Shown: positions 37,350-49,398 of the stretch, piece by piece
Numbering within the stretch: the first letter of the stretch is position 1
Layout: each line of letters opens with the position of its first letter
NCBI RefSeq assembly: GCF_904849725.1
Contig: NC_058521.1
Span: 345,758,638-345,822,637, forward strand
DNA: 64,000 bases
Origin: Hordeum vulgare subsp. vulgare
Taxonomy: Eukaryota > Streptophyta > Magnoliopsida > Poales > Poaceae
Direction of reading: 5' to 3'
Position numbers and translations under genes: made by a program
The notes under the pieces: model-generated
Databases searched by the model: none
The model's input: the letters and a program-made list of their open reading frames with translations, nothing else
What the model was told of the DNA's origin: nothing

Positions 37350-40300
37350 TGTGGGGACCCGGACTTACGAGTCGAAATCACCGAATGAACGTGCTCAGTG
37401 ATCCTAGAGATCAATGCTCACCGAACAAACAAAAACTGAATAACAAGAGTCTTACATAGATTCATACCGTTTGATACAATAAATGACCATTGTGGTCAAG
37501 TCTTACATATATAGGGCCTTGAGGGCCGACACACAAAACTGGACCAATAGCGGAAATATTGGTCGAAAGCGTGAACCCATGCCATCAGCCTCAACCTACA
37601 AGCATTCTGACTAGGAAGCGTCCTAGCTCGCAATACTCTTCACCATATCCTGTGCTCTCAAACCTGGTCAATGAAATAACCAGTGGAAAGCCAATGAGTA
37701 CTTTGAATTTACTCGCAAACAGCCCATGATATGGATAATGCAATTTGTAGGATAACAAGTAATATGCAGTGTTTGGTGGATAGCAACTTAACGGTAAATA
37801 AACATGATCATAGATGGATGTCCAACATAAGCTAGATGGTATTTAGAAGAACATGTTACATATATCAACATATCTGTTATGGGCTGAACACTCCGGGTTC
37901 ACTCGATATGCCAAATCGCCAAACCTGGTCATATCAACTATTTCTCAAATAACACCGTTAAACACACACAGTCACACTTGGTTTATGCGGAAACGACTGG
38001 ACGTAGTTGAAGCAGGATTACCCAACTGTCCTTGACCGTGGACACGACTATTCGAACAGTTTTACACTCTGTAGAGGTAGTACACTGGACCCACGAGATC
38101 CAGGAAACTTCCATGTCATCCACGACTCGTGGTATATACCATACCCGAGGTAAGTACCCGATCAATGCCTTTCCCCTGACGTTAGTAGACAAAGAGGTCC
38201 ACTCAACTGTACCCAGCCCACATGTTGTACGTCTTACGAGCATCGAATCTAGACAATATCAACCATGCGGGGACCAACAGTGTGCCTAGAACACATAAAA
38301 ACGGCATAGTCACCCTACCTGGCACGACCCCATCACGAGAGTGACCACACATCACTCCCAACACTAGTAATGTGGCTCTTTGCTAGCACCGACGAGAGTA
38401 ATCAACAAAGCCACATCCCATAAAGGGGTAATGTGGTCGTACATGTAAGGTTGGGACAGCCGACACATCAGAAATCTGATCCCATTTTCGAAACCATACT
38501 CACTCAAAATACCCGGTGCACCACTTCACCAAAAGTGGCCACCTAACTCATCATGACCCTCGGGCATTAGTGGCACCCGACGTGGTTTTCATAAACCTTT
38601 AATTTATACCAACATCATGCTCATGCTACTACTATTCTAGCTTTACTTCTCAACATGATATTAGCATGACCATCATAGGTGGTAGGATCATGCTCAAAAT
38701 GCAAGTTCTCCGGAGGAGCCTTCGGTAACATCGCTTCAATGATTTACTGACAGTTACGATCATATGCAACGGAAATATTTGCTACACTAGCATGCAATAT
38801 AACATATGCTTAGTCATGGTCAAAGGGATGCTTGCCTTTGCTCACATAAGTCCTCGGGGTCTTCAAGGTCTTCGAGGTCTTCCGATCCAACTCCGAGTAT
38901 TCCATCTACCCGTCAACTATTGTCCGAAACAACCACGGAAAGCCACACAGCAGGCAGAAATAAAAGTGCTACATAAATAGAAGTTATATTTTTCTTGCAC
39001 CTCTGTGGTCATAAAAAATACCTGAAACTTGCTAGAGGAGTCTTGGACCATCAGGGATTTTTGAATGGCTGAAAGGGGGAATAGGTGATCCATATAGAAG
39101 CCTACAAAAAATATTATGATAGAAATGAGTGAAGGCACTCATTTAATAGAGCATAATTTTAGAAATATTTATGAAGTTGTTTCGCTGAATTTGTAGTTGG
39201 CATGAATATTCTAGGGATTTTCTAATATGAATAAATAGCAAAAAATAGCTATTTATTTATTGCCGCAGAAATAAGCCATATAAAATTGTTGGCTATGGCT
39301 CCAAAAATAGGGCATGATTTAGATGTCTCTGGAATTTGGAATCACTCCATTTGGAGTAGATTTGAATCCTCTAGGATTTTTGGAAGGGGAGCTAGAAGCA
39401 TCCCAAATCTGTATTTAAATAAAAATACAGTATAAAAGTTGTTCGGAAAAATGTGCAAAGCCCACATTTGGATAGGCATTGATTTTAGGGACCTGCAGAA
39501 ATTTGAATCAATATTTTTTGAGTTAAAATGAATTTATTAAGGAATTTTGAAGATTACTGATAAAAGAAAAAAACAGAGAAAGGGCCACGAGGAATGCTAT
39601 TAAGCGCTCAGGGCGACTAATAGGCACACGGGCCGTCCCATCAGAAAGGGCCACGGTGGAAGCGTATTGCCATGAATGCGCCCTCCCATCGGGGAAGGCG
39701 GTTTTCACCAAATCGCGCCTCCACTTAACATGGTAGTGGGGTTGCGTGGATCTGGCTTAGGCTGACGGGTGGGCCAAGAGGACATGGGGCCCGTTGGCAG
39801 GTCCTTCTTCCTCCTCCCGCCTCTGTCGACTGGAGATGAGCAGAGGGGCGACGGCGCCGCTCGAGCCAGCATCCTACGCTGCGTCCGGCGAGGCCCAACC
39901 TCCTAGAGCCCCAGGGGAAGGCGACAACCACGAGAGGGGGCGTTGCGTACTCCAGAGAGGAACTGGTTGCAGCCGGCTCCTGCCAGGACGGATGCGTCCG
40001 TAAGCGATGGAGGCACAATGCCATGACCATAACAGAGGAAGGGTAGCTGCGGGGAAAGGCTCACGGATGCTAGGGTAACCCCATGGTGCGGCTCAGGGGG
40101 GGAGGGGATGCCCAACGCGCCCGAATCGGAGCCGAGGCTGCCGGAGCTCCTTCAGCCATGGCAGGGGAACAAGGGCATGGGAGGAGATCTGGAGAGGTTT
40201 GGGAGATTTCTAGGGAGAGAGGGAAGAGATGCAGGGGCAGCAGGAGGGCTCGGGACAAGGTCAAATGGAGAGGGCCGAAGGGTGAGCTCGAGAGCTCTTG

Positions 40301-42282
40301 GAGCTCTCTGGCATGCAAGAAGACACGTGCCCCAGGGGCGGTTTGGAAGCATTCTAGCGTCGGGAAGAGCTTGGACAAGTCAAAGAAGATGCCCTGGTGC
40401 TCTGAGACATGATTCAACGGATGGATACGCCCTGGAGAAAGAAAACAAGGTGGGAGCACCGTTTCTCCACGCCAGGGAGGTGGTCACCACCCCACTCGTT
40501 GTCCTGGGCCACCCCTTGGCCAGGCCAAGGTGTCAAGCATGTAGGGCATGCGTGCCACGATGGACTGGTGTAGTTTGGACAGATATGGAGCTGGTTTGAA
40601 TTGGTTTGAACACTGATTAAGTTTGCAGCAGCAAACTTGGGGCTAGCAAAAGTGGTTTTCACATAAAGGGAGTTGAGGCGAAACCTTGTCTACCAGTCCT
40701 AAACATGGAAGGACTACAACAATGCCAAGTTTGAGCTCAGGAAGAGGTGGTATCTAGTACTTTCAGTACAAAGCTATATTTCAGCCAGAAATGAACTTGC
40801 AGATGTGTTGCTCATTTTCTCCACATGAGCACGCCATCTCTTGGTTTGAAACAATGCTTTGGGTTGCTAGGTACCCTCTGGAAATAGGTGGGGGCTTTGG
40901 CTTAAGCGGAAGTGGGGCAAGAGGGGTAAAAATGGTGATTCAAGGGTGAAAAAGATAAGTAGTTACATGGAGCCTCTCTCCAATAATTAGCTAGTGGCCA
41001 TGGAAATGTTACTCGAGGTAAAATGTAACTATATGAAGTTGTAGTAGAAAGTTGAGCTCAAGGGTTAAAGTGGAAGGGACCAAAGTAGCCATTAAAGTGA
41101 GTGCATACAAGGTGTTTCATGAGTGTCTGAGCAATCAAATGAACTTCAATGGATATGAAACTAAACAGTATCAAATAATAGATGAAAATAGGCTTGGACA
41201 CCAAACTTGGGATTTGGTGGAAAAGGTTTCCAATTTAGACTTGGAAAACCCATGAAATGGGCCGAAATGGCTTTCTGCATACAAAGCTATTCCAATCAAT
41301 TCCCACAAATCCAATATTAGGTGTGGGGCATTATTTGAGCATAAAATCATGCCCAAAAAGTTTGGGGTCAATTGGACGAACTTTATAATGTAAAGTTTCC
41401 CAAAGTCAGAAATCAACACAAAGGGTTTTGAGGGGCTTGGGAAAAGTTCTTCTACTATCATTGATGCACCACTTGGTGTAGCTGCATTATTGGAGTATAA
41501 GAACATGTCTACCAAATTTGAGCACAATTGGAGACACTAGACAGATAGATAATTAGGGAAAACAAATGAACTTGGAATGAGATGAAACTTGGCAAGATCA
41601 TCACATATATCATATGTGACATGCTCCAATTTTACTGGAATTTATTGAGAATATTTCTTATAGAAATATTCCAAAAGCTTGAAATAGGAGGAAGGGTTTT
41701 GGAGGGGTTTACCCAATATTTTGTACATGACCATGTGTCTAAACTCATATATATGAAATATATATATCCACTGAGTTTCCCTAAATTTTCCTAAATATTT
41801 TTAAAGCAATAAAAGTAACTTTCCTTCATAAGAGACCATTTCTCGCCTCACTGGAAGGCATTTAAATAAAATAGTAAAATAACTTTTAAAATAAGAATAT
41901 TGGGGTTTTGGGAAGTCATTTTGATAATGAGTTTTAAATAAAATAATTGGTGCAAAATAAATTCCTTAATTTGAGAACTTGTCGTACAAATCCCATCTTA
42001 GGGGTTTTGAAGGTTTAATTCAAAGAAGTGCTTTTTGTGAAAATAATATTTGGTAAAAATAGTTTCTGGTCCTAAACACATGGCATGGTCATTAGGCAAG
42101 AGTTTTGAGTTAAGGAAGTGAGTCTAGAGACTAACAGGAATTATGGAGAATCAACACAAGCATACCAACAAGCAAGCAAACAATAGTCACTTCCAGCATC
42201 ACAAGCATTCACAAAAAATTTAATTGGTCCTAATTTTTGAAATAAGCTAATTAATCAGGAAAGCTAAACACACAGTGTTACA
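37350..42282 (-). repeat. 5' LTR of LARD-1
   Basis: On the minus strand it starts TGTAACACTGTG (42282) and ends GGGTCCCCACA (37350). It aligns with 28486-33486 throughout, with small indels, including a ~70 bp shorter stretch near 41535. ORFs in the GC-rich block (39725-40662) are LTR duplicates, not genes. Confidence 0.85.
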
Positions 42283-42379
42283 TGGCGCAATTTTCGAGGA
42301 GTTGAGTCTTGAAGGTATATCTTTAGATCTTGCAATTGAGTCTTTTAGTTTCTTGTTTTGTCACTAGTTTGGTTTATAA

Positions 42380-43283
42380 ATGGAAAATTACAAAAAAATG
42401 GACGTGAGGTGGTCTCATATTGTTCATCTTTATCATGTCGTCCTTAAAAATGATGGAAAGGAAAATTGTGCTCAATTCCTAGAGGAAGAATTTATGAAAA
42501 TGCTTAATTTGAATTATTTGAATGATGAGAATTATATAAATATTCTTAGTATGAATTCTCTGAGTATCCATGATGCTAATGATATGCAAAGCCACAAGCT
42601 TTGGGATGCTATCTTTGATGAAAATGATATTTTTTGTGGCACAAGTTTTTATGAGGAAATTTCTTATGATGATGGCATGCCTCCTATTTGTGATCATTAT
42701 ATTAATGAAAGTGTGTTTGGAAGAGTGTCAACTCTAGGTACTAATGATCCCACTATTTTGGAGCTTGTTGAATATTTTCATAATGATACAAGTGGATTTG
42801 GAGAGATGATGACTTTAATTTTGTTGAATATTTTTAGTGATGAGTCCACTATATTGGAAGAGGTTTCAATTGACTATAACAACAAAGTTACTATGCATGA
42901 TGATTATGGTGATGACATGTATGTTATAAGGAGTAATAAAACCATGAATCTTGACATCATGATTTTAATTTTCTATTGTATTATGCCACTCAAGTATCAC
43001 ATGATAGTTATTTTTTTTAGTTTTCTCCTACTACTATGAATGATAAGAAATTTTCTGGTGTGGGTAGTAATAAAAATTCTATACTTTGCATCATGAAAGT
43101 AATTCTGTATGTGATAGTTATATTATGAAATTCCTTCATGATGCTATTGAAAACTATTATGAGAGAGGAACATATGCTTCTACATATTTCAATAATATCA
43201 AGTTTCCTCTCTTTACGTTGAAAGTTTTGAAGTATTGCTTGTTTTGCTTTCCTATGCTAGTTGATTCTTGTTCCCATAAATAG
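42380..43283 (+). pseudogene. Decayed acidic ORF of non-autonomous Gypsy C
   Basis: The first open frame (42380-43039, 219 codons) is rich in Asp, Asn, Glu and Met, with motifs such as LSIHDANDMQSHKL, MPPICDHY and DDIF-like acidic patches. It ends in a hydrophobic tail created by loss of frame. A second piece (43086-43283) in another frame contains CDSYIMKFLHDAIENYYERG and ends LFCFPMLVDSC. From memory these two blocks belong to one protein found in many non-autonomous Triticeae Gypsy elements. A frameshift near 43040 therefore breaks it. It is not gag-like by motif, and its role in the element is unknown. Confidence 0.55.
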
Positions 43284-43579
43284 TTTTCTTGGATAATCCC
43301 TATGCATAGGAAGTGGGTTAGACTTAAAGGTGCTGGCCATGTGAATCATGATGCTCTCTTGCATGTTTCAACTATTATTACTATATGAGCATCATTGAAA
43401 TCATCATGCCTAGGTTAAATGCATTAAAGAAAAGCGCTTGTTGGGAGAAAACCCAATATTTAACATTTCTATTTTTGAGCGTTCACATGACTAAGCTACT
43501 GTATTAATCATGTTTTATAGCTTTTATTTCAATAAAGTGCCAAGTAAGTCTTTGTGATAGTGTGAATACTTGCCAGTTT

Positions 43580-44960
43580 GATTCTATGCGAAAACAAAAA
43601 CTTTTATGTCCATTGCAGAATTTCTCTAATTTTACTGGAGTGTTAAAAAAATCTAAAATGTTTCTACAGTGTTGTATGCAGTTATCTACGTTGTCCTAAT
43701 TTTTCAGAATTTTTACAGTCACAGAAGTATGTTGTAATACAGATCTTCACGGAGTGTTCTGTTTTTGACAGATTCTGTTTTACGTGCATAGTTTGCATGT
43801 TTTAGTGTTTCCATAACTTATGTTTAGTGATATAAATTATGGGAATGATATGATATAGTAGGCATTATGTTAGAACAATTATTAATCTTGTCTTGACAGT
43901 ACCTATGTGAATGATCTATATTTATCGTACTAACCCATCTCACGAAGTTCCGTTAAGTTTTGTGTGATTGAAGTTTAGAAGTTTTGGGTGAGATTCCAAT
44001 ATGACGAGAATAAGGAGTAGAAAGAACATAATCTTAGGGATTCCCGAGTCATCCTCAAGGTTATATCCAAGGAAGACTCAAGCATCTATGCTTGGGGATG
44101 CCCCAGAAGGCATCCCCTCTTTCATCTCAAACATTATCGGTATATCTTACTTGGATCTATATTTTTATTCATTACATGATATGAGTTTTGCTTGGAGCAT
44201 CAATTTATTTTTTTGTTCTCTGTTGGATGTTATTTAGAATCTTATTTTCCAATAAAAAAGTTCCAAGAATATCCTTTAGACTACCTGAATTGCATGTGTG
44301 ATGTATGTTGTACAAAAGTAGAAACTTTGTATGTAGTATTTGAATTATAAAAATTTACTAGAACTTGGAAAGTTTCTGAAATTTTTACACAGTGCTTTCA
44401 TAAAAAGTTTTTATCCCGTCCTAATTTAAGAATTTTTAGAGATATAGAAGTACACTTTTTAAATAAATTGCTAACGATTGTTTTGTTTGGCTAGATTGCT
44501 GTCATAGTTTTGTCATCTACTTATCCTATAGTTTCCTTAGCTTATATTGGTGGATATAAATTGTGGAAATGATATTATAAAGTACCTAATGATTTAAAAT
44601 TATTATGCAATTTGTCTTGGCAGTACATAAAGAGTTGATTTACTTTTATATGTACTAACCTATCTCACGAGTTCTTTACAAGTTTTGTGTGGATGATGTT
44701 TTTGAGACTTAGGTGAAACCATGATATTAGAGCAATTAAGAGACATAAAAGCTCAAGCTTGATGATTCCCAAGGAACCCAAGTAAATATTTCAAGAAATC
44801 TCAAGCATCTAAGCTTGGGGATGCTACGCATCCCACCTCTCTTCATCAAACAAATATCGTTTAGGCTATGTTGAGCCTAAATTTTTATATGTCCACTTGA
44901 AATGTGCTATTCTTGGAGTTTCTTTTGCTTTATTTTCTGTTTGAAATAAAATATAATATC
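43580..44960 (+). repeat. Diverged ~700 bp tandem duplication inside Gypsy C
   Basis: Landmarks recur in order: a 'gtcctaatttttcagaattttta' region (43693, 44417), 'gttttgtgtg' after 'ctcacgaagttc/ctcacgagttc' (43938, 44666), and 'aagcatctatgcttggggatgc' (44080, 44805). Identity is modest, so the duplication is old and probably a family character. Confidence 0.6.
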
Positions 44961-46690
44961 TGATAATATTTATTGAGAGAGAATCCTCACATACCTACTT
45001 AAGTGTTTGACTACTCATTGATCTTCACTTATATCTTTTGAGAGTAGTTTGAATCTTAGCTCTAGTACATCACTTATATCTTTTTGAGCATGTTGGTGTT
45101 GTTATTTTGAAGAAATATATTCTCATGCTTCACTTAGATTATTTTTCGAGTTAGTAGAAACTTTGAAAAAATCCTCTCTTGCTTCACTTATGTTATTTTG
45201 AGGGTTGAAAGTTTTAAAGAAATATGTGCTCTCATTCTTCACTTATATTTGTTTTAGAGCTTTTTATTTGTAATGAAAATTTTCTTTAAATGAAAATCAG
45301 TCCCAAAGTGATAGATATCGAGGGGAGATATAATAAAAACTTCATGAAGATCATTGGATGTTAACCTCGATTCTTTGCAATAGTTTTGCGATATGAAGAT
45401 AGTGATATGTGAGTTATGTTGATGAGTAATTATGCTTTAAAGAATATTGGTGTTAAGGTTTGTAATTCCCTATACATGCACATGAAGTCAATAATTACGC
45501 TATGAAATTACATCGTACTTGTGTTGCATTATTCAGTGTTAGTTGTGTTGAATGTTCGCTTATGATGGTTTTCGTTCCTTGGTTGGGTCCTCAATCTACT
45601 TGCTAGCCTTCACTTGTACTAAGCGGGAATGCTGCTTGTGCATCCAAATCCTAAACCCAAAGTCGTGCAAAATGAATCCACCATAACTACCTACATGCGG
45701 TACTTTAGTGCAGTGCCAAGTAAATTTGTATGTGCCAACTTTAATGTTCAAAATAAACTTCTGTTTTGTGTGCCCGTACCGCTCATGAAGCGGCGAGGGG
45801 TGGCCGGTATCTTACATCTTAAATAGGTTATTGTCAAGATAAGTGTTTATTCACTTGTCATTGCACGAGAGTATGGAGGTAATACGGATGCCCAATACCA
45901 AAATGCAAAGAAAATTATTTTATGTTGTCAAACAATAAATTCCTTGGAAAGTGTTGGTATGGTAGTACCCGTGGATGCGGCTAGTCGTGGAATGTGAAAG
46001 AATGGTTGAAAAGGAATAAACTTAATTTTTAGTTTGGGAACCACCTATGATTTGTTTAGCTTGGAAGACATTGGAAACTCTTAGTCATTTTCATTAACAG
46101 GAAAAGCATTCCACCCAAAATAATTTTATCTTGAGCTCTGACACCTCTACAAATCCATGCTTCCCTCTACGAAGGGCCTATCTAATTACTTTATGAAATT
46201 TTTATGTTTATTTGAGTGTCCATATTCTCTTATAAAAGTACCAACTACGGAACACTATTGTCATGATTGAGCATTGCATGTTGCTAGTATTTGAGTGTGT
46301 TGCATGAATGGATCAATGATTGAGCATGATGGGATAGGGATAACTTTATTTAGCGTTGATATTTTGAAAGACATGGTTGCTTGTTGATATGCTTGAGTAA
46401 TAAAGTTTTCATGTCAAATTATAGACTATTGCTTTGAATCATCTACAACTCCATATGTCCATGCTATAAAGAAAATAGTATATGCTAAATATGATAGGTA
46501 TAATTCCACATCAAAAATTCTATTTTCAATTGCTACTTTATCAAGATCAGTTTTTTGAGAAAGATTTGCTGTTATGATGCTAGGAAAAGTGATTGAAATT
46601 ATCATTGATCAAACTTATGCACTATGCTAGCATTCACACTTCATGAATTATTTATGTTATCATTTACCTACTCGAAGACGAGTAGGAATT

Positions 46691-46704
46691 AAGCTTGGGG
46701 ATGC
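46691..46704 (+). other. Polypurine tract of Gypsy C
   Basis: AAGCTTGGGGATGC is the conserved purine-rich tract before the 3' LTR in this Gypsy group. It is followed by TCATATGTCTCC, a mutated LTR start. Confidence 0.75.
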
Positions 46705-47176
46705 TCATATGTCTCCAGCGTATCGGTAATTTATGAAGTATTCATGTCATGTTTGCCTATAATTACAATACTTTTATATGGTTGTGCTGCACATTATATG
46801 ATTTATTTAGAACTAACCCAGACTGACGCAATTTTTAGCACAAGTACCGTGGTTTTGTTTTTTGTGCAGAAATAAAAGTTCTCGGAATTGGATGGAACTT
46901 TTTGACGATTCGTTTTGAGGAAACGAGAAATATTGGAGCAAAGAACCACAATAGGGGGCCCTCTGGTGCCCACTAGACACCACGGCATGCGTGCCGCCCT
47001 CGCGTGGGGTGGTGTCTAGTGGGCCACCCATGGCCCATCTTGGCGTGATTCCAACGCCCAAAAATCCTATAAATATAGAAACCTCCAAAAAATTCCCTAG
47101 AAAATAAGTTCCACCGCTGTAGGCCTCTGTAGCCATGAATTACCAATCTGTAGATGTTCCAGTATCCTGCCGGAGG
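46705..47176 (+). repeat. Extra partial LTR upstream of the 3' LTR of Gypsy C
   Basis: 472 bp equivalent to the first third of the LTR, ending at 'cctgccggagg', then directly joined to a second LTR start. It has the TATA motif TATAAATATAG (47068-47078). It is more different from the 5' LTR than the following full LTR is, so it is not a simple recent tandem copy. Confidence 0.75.
47068..47078 (+). promoter_or_regulatory. TATA box in the partial LTR of Gypsy C
   Basis: TATAAATATAG, the best preserved TATA motif among the three LTR segments of this element; the other two read 'ggaaataaag' and 'cgaaatatag' at the same place. Confidence 0.5.
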
Positions 47177-48759
47177 TACGTCTCCAATGTATTGATAATT
47201 TATGAAGTATTCATGCCATGTTTGCCTATGTTCACAATATTTTTATATGGCTTAGCTGCACTTTATATTATTTATTTAGAACTAACCCGGACTGGCGCTG
47301 TTTTCAGGAGAACTGTCGTGCTGTTGTTTTTTGTGCAGAAATAGAAGTTCTCGAAATTGGACACAAGTTTTTGACGATTTTTTCTGAGGAAAAGAGAAAT
47401 ATTGGAGCAAAGAACCACCAGAGGGCCCCCCTGGTCCCCACTAGACACCAGGGTGCGCCAGTCCCCCTGACGTGGGGTGGTGTCTAGTGGGCCACTCGTG
47501 TCCCATCTTGGCATGATTCCAACACCCAAAAATCCTCGAAATATAGAAACCTCCAGAAATTACCCTTGATGAGAAGTTTCGTCGCCAGAAGCCTCTGTAG
47601 CCACTAAATACCCTCTTGGAGACGTTCTAGTACCCTCCTGGAGAGGGGAGATCATCTCTGGTGGCCATCTTCATCATCCCGGCGGAGGCCCTGACGAGGA
47701 GGAGTATTCCACCCTCGGGGCCGAGGGTTTCTTCCAGTAGCTATGTGTTTAATCTATCTCTCTCTCTCGAATTCTTGAGATGTCATGATCTTGATATATC
47801 ACGGGCCTTGTTAATAAAATTTTATCATATGGTGTTTGTCCCATGCAATTGTTGTGATGGATTGAGTCTAGCACTTCAAGATCTCGTTATATTGGATTGA
47901 ACATTCAGGTTTGAGAGCACATGATGTATGTCTTGCATGCGTATACCCATAGTGACATTGGTGTATTCAAGTGATCCACTTAATATATGTTGTGGCATAA
48001 ACTCGCAGATTCCCATGGTGACATTCGCGTAATCTAGGCATAGGGGTTGATTGCACGTTTTCATATTATGTTCCCCGATAGAAATTTTGGTGTGCTCTTG
48101 AAGTTATTTGTGTTGGATCGTGTATTATGAATCTCAAGTTGTTATGGTGTTAATTTTTGTACAAACTCTTGATAGATCGATCGGAAAGGATAACTTGTTA
48201 TCTTAGTACAAACTCCTGGAAGGAATGACCGGAAAGAATAAATTTGAGATGGTTTCGTACCCTACAAAGAATTTCTTGTTATGTTCTCTAATTGATAGGA
48301 ACTTTGGATTGATTATTCATCGTAGTTGAGGTATTTTTATGTGATCCAATTATATTAGCGTTGTTGAGTGATTGCACTAATGAAAATGCAGACCCTAGGC
48401 CTCATTTTCAAGCATTGCAATACCATTTATGCTCAGTTTTGTTACTTGCTACCCTCCTATTTTTATATTTTCAGATTACAAAAATCAATATCTACTATCA
48501 TTACTATACTTGTATCACCATGTCTTCGCCGAACTAGTGCACCTATACAATTAAACATTGTATTTGGTGTGTTGGGGACATAGGAGACTTTTATTATTTG
48601 GTTGCAGGGTTGTTTGAACGAGACCATCTTCATCCTACGCCTCCTACGGATTGATAAACCTTAGGTCATCCACTTGAGGGAAATTTGCTACTGTCCTGCA
48701 AAACTCTACGATTGGAGCCCAACATGAGTCTACAAGAACAAGTTGTGTAGTAGACATCA
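47177..48759 (+). repeat. 3' LTR of Gypsy C
   Basis: It lacks only the first three bases (it starts TACGTCTCCAATG) and ends TAGTAGACATCA, followed by the target duplication GATAG. It aligns with the 5' LTR along its whole length. It contains a short ~60 bp internal repeat near 47935-48015 ('catagtgacattggtg' / 'catggtgacattcgcg'). Confidence 0.8.
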
Positions 48760-48764
48760 GATAG

Positions 48765-49398
48765 GAACTGAGGACCTCTCGGATGTGAACGAGGAGTACT
48801 GACCACTACGGTGTTGATGTGTGTTTGAACAAAAGGAGGGCATTACTTATTTTGAAGTGATCACCCGACCATGACTTTCTCATCATGGACGTGCGATGGA
48901 AGCTAATAGCAGCAACTTCCGTGGTGGCAGTGGACCGGCGGGGGTGCGAAAAAGGAAGAGGGGCGCTGTTGTGGGATGCACGCATGCATGCAAAGGCTCG
49001 GGGAATGGGAACCAGGGAACAAGCTTGTGCTCGCCTCAGTCATGGTGGAGGTAGTGGTGTGGCAAGGCAACTGCGAGGTTAGCAGCTCGCGCACGGGCAG
49101 GCTGCTGTGTTGCAGGCTGCAACATGCGTGCAAAACTGCGCATGAGGAGGCCTGGAACCAACAGGTGAACGAGCATGGTGCATCACACTATCACAACACG
49201 TAAAAATATACGTTCTTGGGCAGAGCATCGGGAACATAAATATGGAATGAATAGCACGACACACACGGTATGCAATCCACTCCAAGAAACGACATGGAGG
49301 GGGAGCGGCTCACCTAGTGCCCACTGTAAATGAAGGGGTGGGCCGATACACGTTGAACATGACGCGTGGACTGGCAGAAGTCCGACGAGGTCATGATC
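48765..49398. other. Unassigned segment, right flank of Gypsy C
   Basis: It is the continuation of the DNA left of 26918, split by Gypsy C. It is moderately GC-rich, with ORFs of 60-76 codons on both strands that overlap and have no recognisable motif. It is probably part of a repeat, possibly the variable half of the inverted X copy, but I could not align it. Confidence 0.4.

Larger units (their letters stand above)
28486..42282 (-). mobile_element. LARD-1: complete giant-LTR, non-coding retrotransposon
   Basis: Two LTRs of 5001 bp (28486-33486) and 4933 bp (37350-42282) flank 3.86 kb of internal DNA. On the minus strand the order is 5' LTR, primer site TGGTATCAGAGC, internal region, polypurine tract, 3' LTR. 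Flanks TGGCA (28481-28485) and TGGCG (42283-42287) form a target duplication with one mismatch. No gag or pol is readable. Size and structure match the 'large retrotransposon derivative' class described in barley as Sukkula, but the name is my inference. In the first ~225 bp the two LTRs differ at about 16 positions (~7%), so the insertion is not recent. Confidence 0.85.
42288..46690 (+). other. Internal region of Gypsy C
   Basis: It begins with the resumed primer-site sequence and the acidic ORF, then about 3.3 kb of non-coding DNA. Two diverged copies of a ~700 bp block lie at about 43580-44270 and 44280-44960, each with 'agcatctatgcttggggatg'-type phrases. Further on it has the 'ctctacaaatccatgcttccctct' phrase typical of this group. 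No protease, RT or integrase remains. Confidence 0.7.
26923..48759 (+). mobile_element. Gypsy element C (non-autonomous), with LARD-1 nested inside
   Basis: Target duplication GATAG is at 26918-26922 and 48760-48764. The order is 5' LTR 26923-28470, start of the primer region to 28485, nested LARD-1 28486-42282, internal DNA 42283-46704, an extra partial LTR 46705-47176, and the 3' LTR 47177-48759. Without LARD-1 it is about 8.0 kb. The internal DNA encodes only a decayed acidic protein, no pol, so the element is non-autonomous. It belongs to the TGATACGTCTCC group with a TGGCGCC-type primer site; exact family uncertain. Confidence 0.85.

Noticed and set aside
43580..44960. Repeated blocks as a CRISPR-like or satellite array
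   Set aside because: Only two long diverged units without regular spacers; it is an internal duplication of a retrotransposon.
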